Of a stretch of 64,000 nucleotides of DNA, positions 1 to 12,598 are shown one piece after another. The first letter of the stretch is position 1. Every line of letters starts with the position of its first letter. Location: positions 5,658,064 through 5,722,063 of the forward strand of contig CM026424.1 of the NCBI GenBank assembly GCA_014871385.1, read 5' to 3'. Source of the stretch: Ceratodon purpureus. Lineage: Eukaryota > Streptophyta > Bryopsida > Pseudoditrichales > Ditrichaceae. Below the pieces are notes generated by a model, which saw only the letters and a list, made by a program, of their open reading frames with translations, did not search any database and had not been told where the DNA came from. Made by a program: the position numbers and the translations under genes.

Positions 1-1374
1 ATAAGTGGCGTATATTATTATATAGCCCATTTGCTAATCACTAGTGGTTGTAATTGGCAAATTACAAAATTTACAAAAAGCAATAGAAAACTCTTCAACT
101 GTTACTGTATAACGTGTGTGACTATATTCAAAGTACAGAACTTCTATACATAGTCATCTGGGAGGGCACCTGCGCTTACCTCTATTCGGCGAACTAATAT
201 CCTTACGAAATGCAGGCGTAATTTAATTAATCTTTCAGAGGGCACGGTCCACGCCATAGGTTATTGTGCAGATAATCCCTGGTTTTTACTAATATTAAGA
301 TAATCCTTTACAGCATTTCGGAAACTAGGAGAGATTAGTTATTGCGCTCCAGAGCTCCATTGACTTCAGCGTGTGGAGGCAACGCAGTTGCTCTGAATTT
401 GGGTAGGGATCTGGTTGTCAACTCTGGAATCTGGACAATCTGGGTCAACTTTGATCCTAGCTCACTGAATCTGGTAATTTCATCCCGGATCCGGGTCTTT
501 CAGCTCACTGAATCTGGTGACATGAGTACCTCCTTGCTGACATGTCGAAATGTAACCTAGTAAGTTGTACAGTGATCACTCTCGCAGCACTGAAAGATTT
601 TGAAACGGCAACAAAGTTTGGTTTGAAATGCAGCAGGTGCACTAATTTTGCTTCAACCGACGATTACCAATATATTTGCAGGTTTCTAAAGAGCCCAGGA
701 CGAGTAAAGAAACAAGCCGACTCCACTTGGCATAATTCAGATCTCGACATACCTGAAAGGGGTTTGATAGTTGCTGAGCCTACAAACCCTGGCGTTTTCT
801 GATCGGTGACTTCCTGACACTTTTTGGGTTCCGGGACATAAATTATAATATGTGACATTGCATAAAGGAACAACTAGTTCCCGTCTAGGGCGGTCAAGTG
901 CGGTTGCGTTCGGTGACTCGGAATCAGTCACTGTCTAAGCTGGGTAAGGGTAGCTCCATTCAGCCCCTCAGATGTAGTCACTCTCCAGGCTAGGTTTGTG
1001 GTGATCGCACATTTCGTCATGTCAATCAAAGAGTGCTAATATACAGAACCACTGATTGCATTGTCCAGTCTCTTCATGGTAATTCTGGTGCCATTGTCGA
1101 AAGGATCTTAAGGCAGCTCGAACTTGCTGCTAGCTCCAGACTAGGTTGCGTACAATCAAACGACAGGTGAATTACATCTCTCACCCACACTCTTATTTGC
1201 ATTGCGCAGATCTTCTATATGAGCTCGTTAGAATAACGTTTATCCACATTGTTTACTGAATTTTGCACCTGAAACAATGCTTACACCGTCCACTAGCTAG
1301 GGGGGGCAACAATTCGCATTTCGAGCTGCTCTGATCGTATACATGTCATACATTGCAGAATAATCGTGTTCGGG
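1..1374. other. Upstream intergenic region, no gene recognised
   Basis: No convincing coding frame is seen. Short open frames lack family resemblance and codon structure. A 17-bp phrase (agctcactgaatctggt) occurs twice, near 461 and 502. A possible splice acceptor (cattgcag) just before 1361 could end a 5' UTR intron of the oxidase gene that follows. That is a guess from the motif only. Confidence 0.5.
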
Positions 1375-3006
1375 ATGACGAACGTTCGATTCTTGCCCAT
1401 GCTGGTCTTTCTGCTGTTGACCATGCTGCTGGCCGACAGCATTGTCACGGTTACGGAGGCGGCGCAGGACTCATGGAAGACAGTGGTCCAGAATGCCGGG
1501 GTGGAGGCGATGCACATGGCCACATTCCACACGGACAAGGTAGTCATCTTCGATCGCACCAATGTCGGCGCCACGGGAATGAAGATGCAGAATGGCCGCT
1601 GCCGCGACAACTCGAAGGATCTCGTGCTTAAACATGACTGCTGGGCGCACTCTGTCGAGTACGACTCGACCAACAACCGCATTCGCACGCTCTTCATCTT
1701 CACAGACCCCTTCTGCTCCTCGGGCGCTTTCCTCCCCGACGGCACCCTTCAGCAGACCGGTGGAGACAAGGAGGGCGCGTGGAACATCCGACAGCTCGGC
1801 GCCGGCCCTAATGACGACTGGAGGGAGACCAACAACTTCCTCTTCAAGCGCCGGTGGTACGCCACCAACCAAATTCTGCCCGATGGCCGCATCATAATCA
1901 TCGGTGGCACTATGCAGCCATCCTACGAGTTCGTCCCGCACCAGGGCAAGGCCGCCATTCCGCTGGCGATCCTGTCGAAGGCATTTGCGCCCAAGCCCGA
2001 GGGTGAGAACAACATCTACCCGTTCGTGCACCTGCTACCCGATGGCAATCTCTTCATCTTCGCCAACGTCTACTCCACCGTCTTCAACTACAAGACCAAC
2101 AGAGTAGTGAAGAATCTACCCGACTTAGGCAGAGACCCCAGGGTGTACCCCTACTCCGGCACATCAACACTGTTGCCACTGTCCCCAGCCGATGGCTACA
2201 GGGCAATCGTGTTCATCTGCGGTGGCGGTCCACTTGGTGCATACGGGAAAGCGAAGGGGCGCAATTACCTGACAGCACTCGACACTTGCGGCCGGATCGA
2301 GCCCCTGGCTGCTAACGCAAAGTGGTCCGTGGAGAAGATGCCCGGGCCCAGGGTCATGGTGGACGGCGTTATTCTGCCGACCGGAGAGTTTCTGTATGTG
2401 AACGGGATGCAGGCCGGAGTTCTGGGGTGGAACCAGAACCGCAACCCGGCTCTGGCACCTTACCTCTACAATCCGACCACGAAAAGGTTCACGGTACAGA
2501 CCGCGACGAACATCGTGCGGGCGTATCATTCGGCCGCCAACCTGCAGTCTGATGGCACCGTGCTCATCGCTGGTGGCAACGACCAGTCGCAATACGTCTT
2601 CTCAGGTGTGCGGTGGCCGACGGAGCTGCGCATCCAGAAGTACTCGCCCTACTACCTCAACGCGGCCTACAACAATGTGAGGTTCACCATCGTAGGCTTG
2701 CCAGGCACTGCGAAGCTGAACTCAAATTTCGGGGTGACATTCCAATCGGGGCCGACGCCGACCAAGGTTCAGATCAGCTTGTATGCCCCTCCATTTGTAA
2801 CGCATGGAAACTCCATGAACCAGCGAATGGTGATCTTGAAGCAGGTTGGAGGCATCACGAAGGCGGGTGCGGCGTACGTAGTAACGGTGACGGCTCCTCC
2901 GAACGGTAACATTGCGCCACCCGGGTACTACATGTGCACGGCGCTGAACACGGGCACAAATCCAGCCATTCCCAGCAAGGCGAGGTGGATCAAGATCACC
3001 AACTAA
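1375..3006 (+). CDS. Glyoxal/galactose-oxidase-like copper radical oxidase (GLOX family), secreted
   Basis: Single-exon gene of 543 codons. Copper radical oxidases of the GLOX type oxidise aldehydes or primary alcohols and release hydrogen peroxide in the cell wall or apoplast. The frame is open from a GTG at 1366, but the first ATG is 1375 and is followed by a hydrophobic signal peptide (residues about 4-30). The N-terminal kelch-like part holds Cys-114 in DPFCSSG and Tyr-162 in RRWYATN, which in this family form the Cys-Tyr cofactor. Tyr-384/His-385 in RAYHSAANL and His-477 in PPFVTHG match the remaining copper ligands. The C-terminal part fits the DUF1929 immunoglobulin-like domain. Length and residue order suit an intact enzyme. 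Its substrate cannot be told from sequence. GC content is clearly higher than in the flanks, as usual for an intronless plant coding sequence. Confidence 0.93.
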   Translation: MTNVRFLPMLVFLLLTMLLADSIVTVTEAAQDSWKTVVQNAGVEAMHMATFHTDKVVIFDRTNVGATGMKMQNGRCRDNSKDLVLKHDCWAHSVEYDSTNNRIRTLFIFTDPFCSSGAFLPDGTLQQTGGDKEGAWNIRQLGAGPNDDWRETNNFLFKRRWYATNQILPDGRIIIIGGTMQPSYEFVPHQGKAAIPLAILSKAFAPKPEGENNIYPFVHLLPDGNLFIFANVYSTVFNYKTNRVVKNLPDLGRDPRVYPYSGTSTLLPLSPADGYRAIVFICGGGPLGAYGKAKGRNYLTALDTCGRIEPLAANAKWSVEKMPGPRVMVDGVILPTGEFLYVNGMQAGVLGWNQNRNPALAPYLYNPTTKRFTVQTATNIVRAYHSAANLQSDGTVLIAGGNDQSQYVFSGVRWPTELRIQKYSPYYLNAAYNNVRFTIVGLPGTAKLNSNFGVTFQSGPTPTKVQISLYAPPFVTHGNSMNQRMVILKQVGGITKAGAAYVVTVTAPPNGNIAPPGYYMCTALNTGTNPAIPSKARWIKITN

Positions 3007-4047
3007 TTGAACGATGGATGAGAATTTAGAGGAGGGTGAATTTGAGGGATTAGATCGAAGTACTGACAACTAACGATTCTTGCATGTAGAGATTTTTGGT
3101 CACTTAATTTTTGGTGGACAATTTGAATCCACCGCAATTAATCAATCGACTACCTGAGGGAATCTGTTGTGGACTATTGTTCGTTTTGTCTGTTTATGTT
3201 TGTGATGCTTCTTTATTTCATTGACTTTACATTTGTTGTGTAACTGAGAACTTAAGTTGCAATTTCGCTATTGTGGGCAATGATGGTCGACTGGTTTTGT
3301 TAGGATGTAGTGTGATGTTTGTCAAGATGGAGTCTTTGGGTTGTATTGTGAGTTTCTTTTTGAGTATCATAAGATCGTGATGGCTGTAGTTGTAGGACCA
3401 TTCCGAGTTGAATTATCCTTTCGGAATGTTCTATAGGTATGTTTGCTCGGTGACTGGATTGGATTTGTAAAGAATTTTGTGGAGAATAGTACTGCAGCTT
3501 TTCTAGCTTCGGATCTTTCTTTGGTTAGAATTGAATCTGGAGTTGTAGGATGGGGGATTTTCTGCCTTGGATCTTGTTCATAGTCAATTCAAACGGTCTG
3601 TGCAGTGAGCAGCAGAAGCTCGAAGTGTGCAGTTGTGCTTGGAAAGAGGCGACCGTGCTTGTCTTGGTGCCCACTTTCAATGGATCACCTGAAGTGGGGC
3701 AATATTGCGTGCTCTGTAGGACGTACTTTCGTTCAGCAGAAAACGATCTATGTTGGACCAGAAATGCATTATCAAGCATGTGAGGAAATGAAAAGGCTTG
3801 ATATTGTGACAACCGAAATCTCTGTATGCACCAAGAATTCTGTCCTTTGATTTCAGACTTCGAAAGTTGTGTTCTCTTTTGTGGCGACTGCGATCCCAAC
3901 CACTGCATGAACTCCAGAAGCTGAAAATTATATTGAACAGGCAGAAGGACATGGATATTTTCCAGTAATCAAATGTCAAAAATTTCGACACTGGAGCGTT
4001 TGGAAATTAAAGTCTCAAGATTTTATGGTATTTTGATAGCCTCGTAT
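3007..4047. other. 3' flank of the oxidase gene, nothing coding seen
   Basis: T-rich sequence that probably holds the 3' UTR and polyadenylation region. Small open frames on both strands around 3525-3990 overlap one another and show no family features. Nothing else is recognised. Confidence 0.5.
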
Positions 4048-4049
4048 TA

Positions 4050-4470
4050 AGGTAGTAATACCATAAACCAAGACCCCCCATAACCTGTGTAGTAGACTTG
4101 TGCTGAAACCGCACCAACAGGAATCATGATCCTTGATTTTTGGTACAGTGAGATAAGCGTTGAGATTTCTTGAGAACCGTTGATATATGTGACAAGCGTT
4201 GAGATCTTATATCGGTTTTGGGTAGAGCTGCTTTCGGAATAGTGCCTATGCCAATAGCAGACTTTATGAAGTCTACAACACAAGAAATGGGGTGGACAAA
4301 CTTTTCAGCTAAAATATTTCTAGGAAATTGTATTTTCATCATAAAATTATAAAAACAACTTCTATCATTCTCTTTTCAATTTGTCTATGTACTTGCAATA
4401 ATTCCCTGAGAAAATGATAGTTCAAATTGCTCAAAACTCCTTATTCTATCGGTTTATGGTATTACTACCT
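4050..4470. mobile_element. MITE with AGGTAGTAATACC... terminal inverted repeats and TA target duplication
   Basis: The left end reads AGGTAGTAATACCATAAACC (4050-4069) and the exact reverse complement lies at 4451-4470, giving 20-bp perfect inverted repeats on a 421-bp unit. TA dinucleotides sit on both sides (4048-4049 and 4471-4472), as expected for Tc1/mariner-type or Stowaway-type insertion. No open frame of note lies inside. A second element at 28193-28615 has nearly the same length and a related terminus. The superfamily is inferred from the TA duplication. Confidence 0.75.
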
Positions 4471-4472
4471 TA

Positions 4473-5264
4473 TGCTAATTTTTATCATGCATTTTCTGAA
4501 ACATTTATTGTTGGAGATTTCCAAAACATTTATGGATGGAGAGAACTTGGCTTTGGAACAACATGTATGTATATGCACATATGAGGTCTCAAGAAATAAT
4601 GTTGTAATACTTGGAATAGTTTTTCTCAACTTTGGATAGTTCCAAATTTTTTGATACATCCATTTACTACCTTCCAAACTTGATGTGCAAAGTATCTAAT
4701 AGAATTTTCAAAACTATTTCTTCTTCAAAATCTTAAAATCATAATAAATATTAATTTAATAGAATTTTCGACAGTGTCAAGAAACTTTTCCCACCTTAGA
4801 TAATGTGAGGAAACACTCTTTTTCACCCATATAAAATCTAAAAATTCTGTTCCTTTCCAAATTCTTTACTTCACTTTTTCCTTTCATCTCTTTCCACTAA
4901 AATGAGGAGGTTTGGAGCGTTTTTATAAGATTTAGTAGTGAAGGTATTTCAAAGATCAAACAAATTCATTAGACTACAACCACCAAGGATCTAATGTTCT
5001 AAACAAACAAGACATTATTTATAAGGGAGTAGAATCAATGACTTAGTTGTCACATATATCAACATGTTATAAATGTCTCCACATTGAGACATAAGTACAA
5101 GCAAGTCATTGTAAAAACATGCTGAAATGGACCAAAACTAAGTTCAGTTGCAGCTCAATTAACTGCATAAACAACATCAAATTCTCAGTGCAGCAATACT
5201 GTGTACTACGAAGTGTTAATAGAAAACGATACCCAGGTACATGAAAAGAACTCAGGTACACAAA
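4473..5264. other. AT-rich intergenic DNA
   Basis: Low-complexity AT-rich sequence without a supportable gene. It ends where similarity to the 3' flank of the second GIF gene begins, at about 5265. Confidence 0.5.
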
Positions 5265-8000
5265 GCACAGCCCTGGCGACTGCATCTGCAACAAATCTGG
5301 CAGATATAGACCTCGTCCTCATCCTCCATAAAGCCCCAGGGATTCAACACATCACATGTACAGCAACAGAACACAATTGATACTGTCTGCAACTCACTAT
5401 ACACGAACTTCACACGAAAGTGTATCTTCGCCAAAAAATAAAAAAAAGCGCAGTCATCTGAGTTCGTGACCAGAAGCTTATGCACATTCCATCGCAGTGC
5501 ATCGGGAGTCCAACTCGACCTCACTTAAACTTCAGAGAGCAGGGCTGTTCCACTGGGAACACCAAAGAACAAGATTCACAGCTGTGGCATGTTGCCTACT
5601 CATTCGAGCTCTTCAAGTAAGAAGCCTCAGAGTCCTCCCCGGCCACTCCATTCCCCTCCCTCGCATGTCCCAGTGTCGGAGCCCCCGCCTGTGAGCCGTC
5701 ACTCCTCGTGTTCAGATTCATTGCACTGCCATCCCGTGACCCCTCCGCCTTCCCGTACTCTGACATGCCTCCTCCTGCTTGGTTCCCGTTCCCACCCATC
5801 GAGTTGTTCATCATGTGCATCCCTGAGCTCCCCTGTGCTTGCTGATTGTGATAGGCTTGCTGTGACTGCGGTGATGTGTTCTGCGACCCCTGTTGGCTTT
5901 GTTGCATGTACGGTGGAACTGAGCTTCGTTGGTTCATCATCATCTGCTGTTGCTGTTGCTGCTGTTGAATATATTGCTGCGATGCTTGCATAGGCGGCGC
6001 TGCTGGGACCTACGAATGCCAATCATATCCTTCAATACATCTAAAACAATACCGATGCCAGACGAAACCTCGCACGGCCTAATACCCACTGGGACAGCCT
6101 TTCGTACCAGAGCATCAATACAGCCTCCGAAATCCTGTACCATACTCCTCGTACACAAAGCATCATACTACGGTAATCTCTGCGATCCATGCATGTGAAA
6201 ACAATCGACCGGACTCTGCCTTCGAGCTCCCAAGATGTTATAATTTCAATCCCTGAATAAATGATAAAATGAAAGCTGGGAACAGATAGCTCCTACGATA
6301 ATAGCACTAGCATCCACTCATTGTTCCTTGTCCACAATCATGAAACCAGGTGTCAGGCTGCCCAACCTGAGCTGAGTTCTGGCTCACTTGAGGCTGTGCA
6401 TCTGCGATGGCTGCAAGGTACATAAGATTCTGCTGCAGCTTCGCTTGATAACTGCACATAAATCGTGCAAAAAATACGAACACTTGGATCAATCCCACAC
6501 TAACATCAACCAAACAATTCTTGCCATACAATATCAAGAACTACTGATTCTTCCAGAATCCTCAACGGTAGCTCATCTCGAATAAATAGCAGAAAAAGGC
6601 AAACTAGTCTTTAACTAACATTGCCTAATAATCAGCAAGTACGTTTGGCGTGCACTAGGGGCCGCTCGAATCCATATCCATACATCCCTGATGCATCCAT
6701 GTCAGTTCCCATATTCCTACAAACACGAAAAGATATGGGAAGGTCAGAAGCATACTTGGCACACTCATTGAGCTTTCCCAGGTTCTGATTGTCCAGAATT
6801 GCAAGAATCAGCTGCTTGTTCTCGTCCAGGTACTGCACGCGCAACGACATCAAAGCCACATGTAAGACACTGCCACATGGGCAGCCCCACCGAACCTGTG
6901 CTTTCTACAACGAATACAACGAACCCCGGGTACACGCCCGCACATACCAGCGATCGCTCTCTAGAAATAACTTACGACATACCACATCTCCCACCCAGTT
7001 TAACATTGATCCCAATCCTGTTCTGTGTCCACATTTTCGCAAGGAGCATGAAGATAAAGCGTCCAGAATCCCCGACGTCCTACACTCACACCACCAAAAC
7101 CCTAAACCCCAGCGTTTCAGATGGGCATAATAAAATATGCTCCACACATAAATCACTCGTCAGAGACTCAAACCACGCTCCATTCCTACAACTAACGCTT
7201 CAATTGCCTCAGTGACCTATCCATCCGACCTACACCTCCATAACCCTTCCATTGCTCTCCGTTCTCGTAACTTGACGGCTAACCACCAACCACTGTACAG
7301 GTCTCAGAACTAATCTCCTGGCACTTGCTCTCCCTTTCATGCAACCACATTCCTAGCCACTGAAAATAGACCCCGCTAACAAATCAGCGCCTACCCACGC
7401 CACAGAAAACATTTCCAACATTCCCCAAAGTAGGTTCCAAAAGCGTGGGGTCCCCGATCCATTACCTTCTCAACCACAACAAAACCAGGGCTCCCCTCTC
7501 CCAAAATGCTTCCCACTCACATTCCAACATGCAAGCATCCAAACCGCCCACCCCACCGACACGCGTGTAAACAGACCCTTCTATTACTCAAACTTAAATC
7601 AATCAACCGATGCCACCCCACAGCGACAAGAGTAAGAAAGCAAAGCAGCGGACCTTCTGGATGAGCTCCGTGGTGATGGACGTCCCCGCATACGCCGCCA
7701 TTTGCTGCTGCATAACTCGACCTCACAAATAACAACAATCCACCCGCTCCTCCTCGCCCCTCAACCTTCACGCTCCTCCCAACAGAACCACCTTCTGCGC
7801 TCACTTCGTCATCGGCCCCAATGAATCAACAACCACCCCAAGCGAAACCCTAGCCCCGCAACGGAGCACCACGCAAGCAAGCGCGACCCTACAGAGGCAA
7901 CTCTCACAGCAATTAAACTCCTCTCCACACCAAACCACAAAACAGCTCCTCTCCCTCAGTCAGATATCATCACCGTGCATATGCGACTCTCGTGACAATG
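5265..8000 (-). repeat. Left arm of the inverted GIF gene duplication
   Basis: Read on the minus strand, this stretch matches 13795-16470 through the 5' leader, all four exons, much of the introns and the 3' UTR. Examples are the shared leader phrase ending in gggaggagcg and the intron-1 phrase ggtggggtgggcggtttgg. Small indels and substitutions separate the arms, so the duplication is not brand new. Arm edges are by eye and may be off by tens of bases. Confidence 0.85.
5596..7713 (-). CDS. GIF: GRF-interacting factor (SSXT/SNH-domain transcription coactivator), copy A
   Basis: Four exons on the minus strand: 7713-7654, 6832-6756, 6451-6367 and 6009-5596, all with GT-AG borders, giving about 211 aa. 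GIF/ANGUSTIFOLIA3 proteins bind GRF transcription factors and recruit SWI/SNF remodellers to promote cell proliferation. The protein starts MQQQMAAYAG. The SNH domain (residues about 13-67) carries YLDENKQLILAILDNQN and NLMYLAAIADAQPQ, the hallmark of the family. A short glutamine run and a Gln/Gly/Met/Ser-rich tail follow, ending in SYLKSSNE. The junctions keep phase (exon 2 ends in phase 2, exon 3 in phase 0), which supports the model. The gene is divergently placed to copy B. Both look intact, so which one is expressed, and where, cannot be seen here. Confidence 0.92.
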
Positions 8001-11000
8001 CATGGACAAAACTGGGCGATGAGCTCCGACAGACACACCACCTACTTACAACAGTGATAACGCAACTCGACTGCAAATGCGGACGGATCACTTGCAATGT
8101 TCACAAGAATGGACTCACATGTGTAACCAAAAATGACGCCACCAAACAGATGACGAAAGAGGCGTACTCCGGATGGCGATGGAGTTGAATGGGCTCCAAA
8201 CTGGAGGGAAGTGGAATGAATGCAGTCACGTCGAAGCTAGCACCCACTGCATATATGCCTTGAAAGGAATACGGCCCAGTTGCAATAACTAGTTCGTCCT
8301 GCATGCGTTGTGCACTGTGCACTGTTTCATCCTCGCATTCTCATTTCTCATTGCACAGATGCTGCAACCGGTGATAAGTCGGAATGAGGAAACGCGTTGT
8401 TGATCCTTCAGCGGCTCTAGCTCCGACATGACAGTGGGTACGCTTTCTCTTGGTGTAATCTTTGAGTCTGAGTTGGTTGTCTGGTTTGTGATTTTGTCTA
8501 GTTTTTGTGCTATCTGTGTGTTGTTAGTTGGAAAATACTCTGCTCAGAGTTGATTTGCTTGAAGCGATCGATCAGATGGGAGCGATGTTCAAAGTTCAAA
8601 CATCGTGGTGTGGTGTCGGCTAGAATATACATGGATCGGGTTTCCTTGAGTGCAATTGTCGGTGACGGGTTCTGCACACACAAGAGTCGTCGTTTTGTAT
8701 CTTTTTATCTTGTTGTTATCGAGAAGGGAAACTCATTTCAAATATAGATGCCCAAGTGCAAGGCAATCAGCCAGTTCATTTTCTTAACCACCAAAAAACG
8801 CTCCAAGAAAGCCATTTCTAATGCAAAAATCATGAATGACTATAGCAATTGAAATTTGAAAACAAACTTCTCTAAAACGATTTTTGACTAGGTTGACACA
8901 CTCTAACCTTTTTTTTCCTTAAGTTTTTTGCATTATGGATTTTGGTGCATGACAAGGATGACTAAGTTAGCGAATTGTATAAAAAAAATTACACATAAAA
9001 GACAAGATTATGATGTTGAAAACAATATTTTTATTAAGTTGAATAAAAAAAATGCTCATTCATATTTCCTTCTTAGAAATGCCATTATGTTATAAAGTCC
9101 CAATCCAAACGGTCAAAGAAAAGATTGATGTCCATCCTTTAAGTGGGGAAAAAAAAAAAAAAAAAAAAAAAAAACCCAAAAAAATATTTTTTTAAGTATA
9201 TTGCCCAAAACGGTGAGAAAACTTTTATATTTCGTGGAGTGAACATTTTGTATTGAAAGAAGTTTTTTTTTGGAGAAATCTAAAAGATGACAACATTAAG
9301 TATTTATAAAAATAATCTCAGAGATAATAAATCTATTTAGCATAACTGCCCAAATTGTCCACCGGACACAAAATTTCACCTCAGATCCATAACTATTTTA
9401 TAAAATGTCTAATTGAAGGAAAAAAGTTAGATTCCCTCAACAACCCTAGTTACCGTAAACACTCACAAAAAGTTTCCAAAAATCTCGATTTAAATTGAAG
9501 TCACATGTACATTACCAAACTCTAAAAAGCCCAATTTTGCCAAATTGTCTTTTGAGTGTTAAGTGGGTTGTCGGTTTTACAAAATGTACGTAAATAATTA
9601 GACAATGTGACTGAAATTTAGTTAATTTTAATATTTATAAAAGAATAATTGGATGAGTTCTTGAGAATATGATTTCTATAAGTGAACATATAAATTTTAA
9701 AATATGTTCTTGAAAAACTTGTTTTTCCAAGAAAATAAGGATTGTGACTAGTTGTTTAAAAGAAATATAGAAGTTTGCTAATATAAGAGTAGATAAAAAA
9801 AAGTTCTAACAATCCATATAATAAGGAAGAAGGGGTGTTTTTGGTGTGTCTCTCTGCACATGACATTTTACACATGGAATAAGTGGTTATTTGACAAAGT
9901 TTTGGAGTGGAACATGCTTAAAGCGTTCTTGGCATTCTGCGAGTGTTTCTTGGCATCATGTGGTTATGTAGAATTGTAGACATTTAACAAGAAAGAATTC
10001 TATGATGTTAATTTTACTGTGTTAGAATTATAAGAAATAACAACAAATAGTTGTCACGATGGTTGTATGACCCCATCTCCTTACCAAGCCTACTTACAAC
10101 TTTTGATATTTATTTTGAAATTTTTTATGTGCCGGTGGCTGGCATAGGTCAAAATATTGTAATTATAATGTGTAAGATATTATTTCCAAAAGTTTAATTT
10201 TTGCAAGATATGATGGCAAATAATTTCTTCATAGAGAAGATACTAACTACTAGAACTTGAGCAAAAAGTTCAAATTTTTTTGAATTTTAATGAGTGTATA
10301 CTTTGTTTTTTCTATAAATTATTGAAATATATTTCATAAAAAGTTTTATTTGTTTTGTGGAATTACAAATCCATTGCATCTGTGTTGATTACCAATGATC
10401 TACAACAATGTTTCTATAACTCCATTCATACTAAAATACCAAGTCAATTTGATGGAATATTAACAATTTTGATGGTTTTATGAAATGGATTTAATCATAT
10501 TAGGAAGAAGTACAAAGTCTCATCAATCACAACATCATCTTTTAAAGAAAAATAATATATGTTTAACGACACTCAATAAACATCTTAAAAGAATTTCATT
10601 TTCATAAATATAGAAGAGTAACTTTCATTGTTTTCAAAGGAAAACAATAGATGTCAAAATTTGAATTTATAATATACAATTTAGGAATCCAAATCTCCAA
10701 CTTTCAAACAACACCTTCAATCAAGTCTTTTCAACATATGATTTGAAATCAATTTCTTTTTAATTCATCCAAGTAGATTGATTTGGCACCAAAAAACTGA
10801 AATAATTTCTTATTCCATACAATAAAGTGCCTTTAATACCTTGATTCATTAGTTTTGAATAAAAAATATATAATGAAGCTTTCCCACTTATTCTTTATAG
10901 CATAAAGCACAATAGACTCATGGAATTAAATCAAACAATCACAAATTTTAGAGCATTTGGTCCTATGGTCATGTTTTCTAGCTTAGAAAAGCCTTTGGTT

Positions 11001-11149
11001 TATACTAGCCATTTACAAAAATTCAAAGTTCTTTTTCTATACACTTCCACGTAAGCTAGTAGCTAGCAACTAAAGCCCTTCTGTGCTCAGTATATGACAC
11101 AAGAGTTGCAATACAACTTCACAAAGGGCCATAAAAAGAACTAATATTT
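8001..11149. other. AT-rich spacer between the two GIF genes (left part)
   Basis: No supportable gene. The first 700 bases are less AT-rich and contain an 80-codon open frame (8505-8747) without recognisable features. From about 8750 the DNA is AT-rich. A piece near 9330-9420 (ctgcccaaattgtcc...) resembles the interior of the TTAA-flanked elements described below and may be an old relic of that family. Confidence 0.5.
9149..9174. repeat. Poly-A tract of 26 bases
   Basis: Uninterrupted run of A. It could be a simple repeat or the tail of an old retroposed copy. No retroposon body was recognised upstream. Confidence 0.9.
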
Positions 11150-11660
11150 AATTATGAGTAGGTCACTGAAGAGCCACCAACAATGACCAGTACTCAATTA
11201 TGAGTATGTCACTGAAGAGCCACCAACAATGACCAGTACTCAATTATGAGTAGGTCACTAAAGAGCCACCAACAATTGAGTAGGTCACTAAAGAGCCACC
11301 AACAATAACCAATACTCAATTATGAGTAGGTCACTGAAGAGCCACCAACAATGACTAGTACTCAATTATGAGTAAGTCACTGAAGAGCCACCAACAATGA
11401 CCAGTGCTCAATTATGAGTAGGTCACTGAAGAGCCACCAACAATGACCAGTACTCAATTATGAGCAGGTCACTGAAGAGCCACCAACAATGACTAGTACT
11501 CAATTATGAGCAGGTCACTGAAGAACCACCAACAATGATCAATGTCCTATTATGAGCCGATCGCTGAAGAGCCATTAACAATGATCAATGTCCTATTCTA
11601 TTATGAGTCATGCACTGAAGAGAGTCCATCACTAAAGAGCCACTGACAATGACTAGTAGG
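11150..11660. repeat. 46-bp minisatellite array, about ten units
   Basis: The phrase tcactgaagagccaccaac recurs at 11163, 11209, 11255, 11285, 11331, 11377, 11423, 11469 and 11515, with a diverged copy at 11561 and broken copies to about 11660. The spacing is 46 bp except one 30-bp step, where a unit lost 16 bp. Units differ at a few bases, for example gagtaggtc versus gagcaggtc. No long frame runs through the array. Confidence 0.93.
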
Positions 11661-11682
11661 AAAATGGTGCCATCATGAATCA

Positions 11683-12598
11683 TTAACCCCTAAAATTCCT
11701 TGACTGTAATCTCACAAAAAACCATGAAAAACGCAGTATTTGGAAGTTGGAGAAGAAATAATATGTTTTTTTAGTTTTTTCATCATTTAACCGTAAGATC
11801 TAATACTCAACTTGGTTTTTCAAGTAAGCACGAAATTTAAGAGCAAGATGATCATTAGATTCTTAGATTATAAGGATCAAAGTTGCAAAAGAAGATTTTT
11901 TGGGGTTCAATCTGGTGACAAATTTGAACTTTAGAAATTAATATCTTTTTTTTGAATGGGTCAAAAATTGATTGAATGGCAAGGCCATGTTAACAATTGA
12001 GTTAAGTCTTCAAATATAAAATCTTGAAAGAAAAAAACTCATATTAATTTTTTTATAAAACATTTACTAGAAGTGGGTACAAAATGGAAGGAAATAGAAA
12101 ATCATTTATAAGTTTGACATGGAATTGTAAAATGTCAATCTTAACGGTCAGAATGTTGTGCTTAAAGGTCTTCACCTAGTGCTTTTTATTTCATTAAAAA
12201 ATAATGAAAATTGAGTTTAGAAATGAGCTTCAAAGATTTTTTTGTCCAAACTGCCCAAGAAACATATCTCATCATAACTTTTATCCCATTGCTCATAATG
12301 GGTTGATTTATAGCTTCAATTGTAGATATAGATCAACCAATCATGAATCCAAATATTTTTTTTGAGAAAAACAATTTTTTTTTTTTTCTTGCTGCCCGAT
12401 CCCGCTTTGAAAACTTCAAATGCTTATAACTTTTGCAATACTTATCGGAATGACGTGAAACAAAGTGCTACATGTAGAGTATAGTTTTTGGAAACTACAC
12501 TAAAATTTTCATTGAAAGTTTTAAAAGTATGAGGTCCCTGGAGGCTGCCCAAGAAGTCGAACGACCAAGTTCTGGTTGCGAAGAATTTTAGAGGTTAA
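11683..12598. mobile_element. TTAA-flanked non-autonomous element, copy A (916 bp)
   Basis: Bounded by TTAA on both sides. The left terminus reads TTAACCCCTAAAATTCC and the right terminus is its inverted near-copy (agaattttagaggttaa). Just inside the right end is a hairpin (accaagttctggt) preceded by ggctgccca. The interior shares the phrase ccgtaagatct with copy E and the phrase cttataacttttgcaat with copy C in related form. There is no transposase frame. TTAA with CCC-type termini is the piggyBac signature, so a piggyBac-like MITE is the leading guess, from ends only. Confidence 0.72.

Noticed and set aside
342-931. Overlapping short open frames on both strands near the window start
   Set aside because: Several start at non-ATG codons, none shows a domain, and they overlap each other in opposite directions.
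1293-3069. Long minus-strand frames opposite the oxidase gene
   Set aside because: They are shadows of a GC-rich plus-strand coding sequence with clear enzyme motifs.
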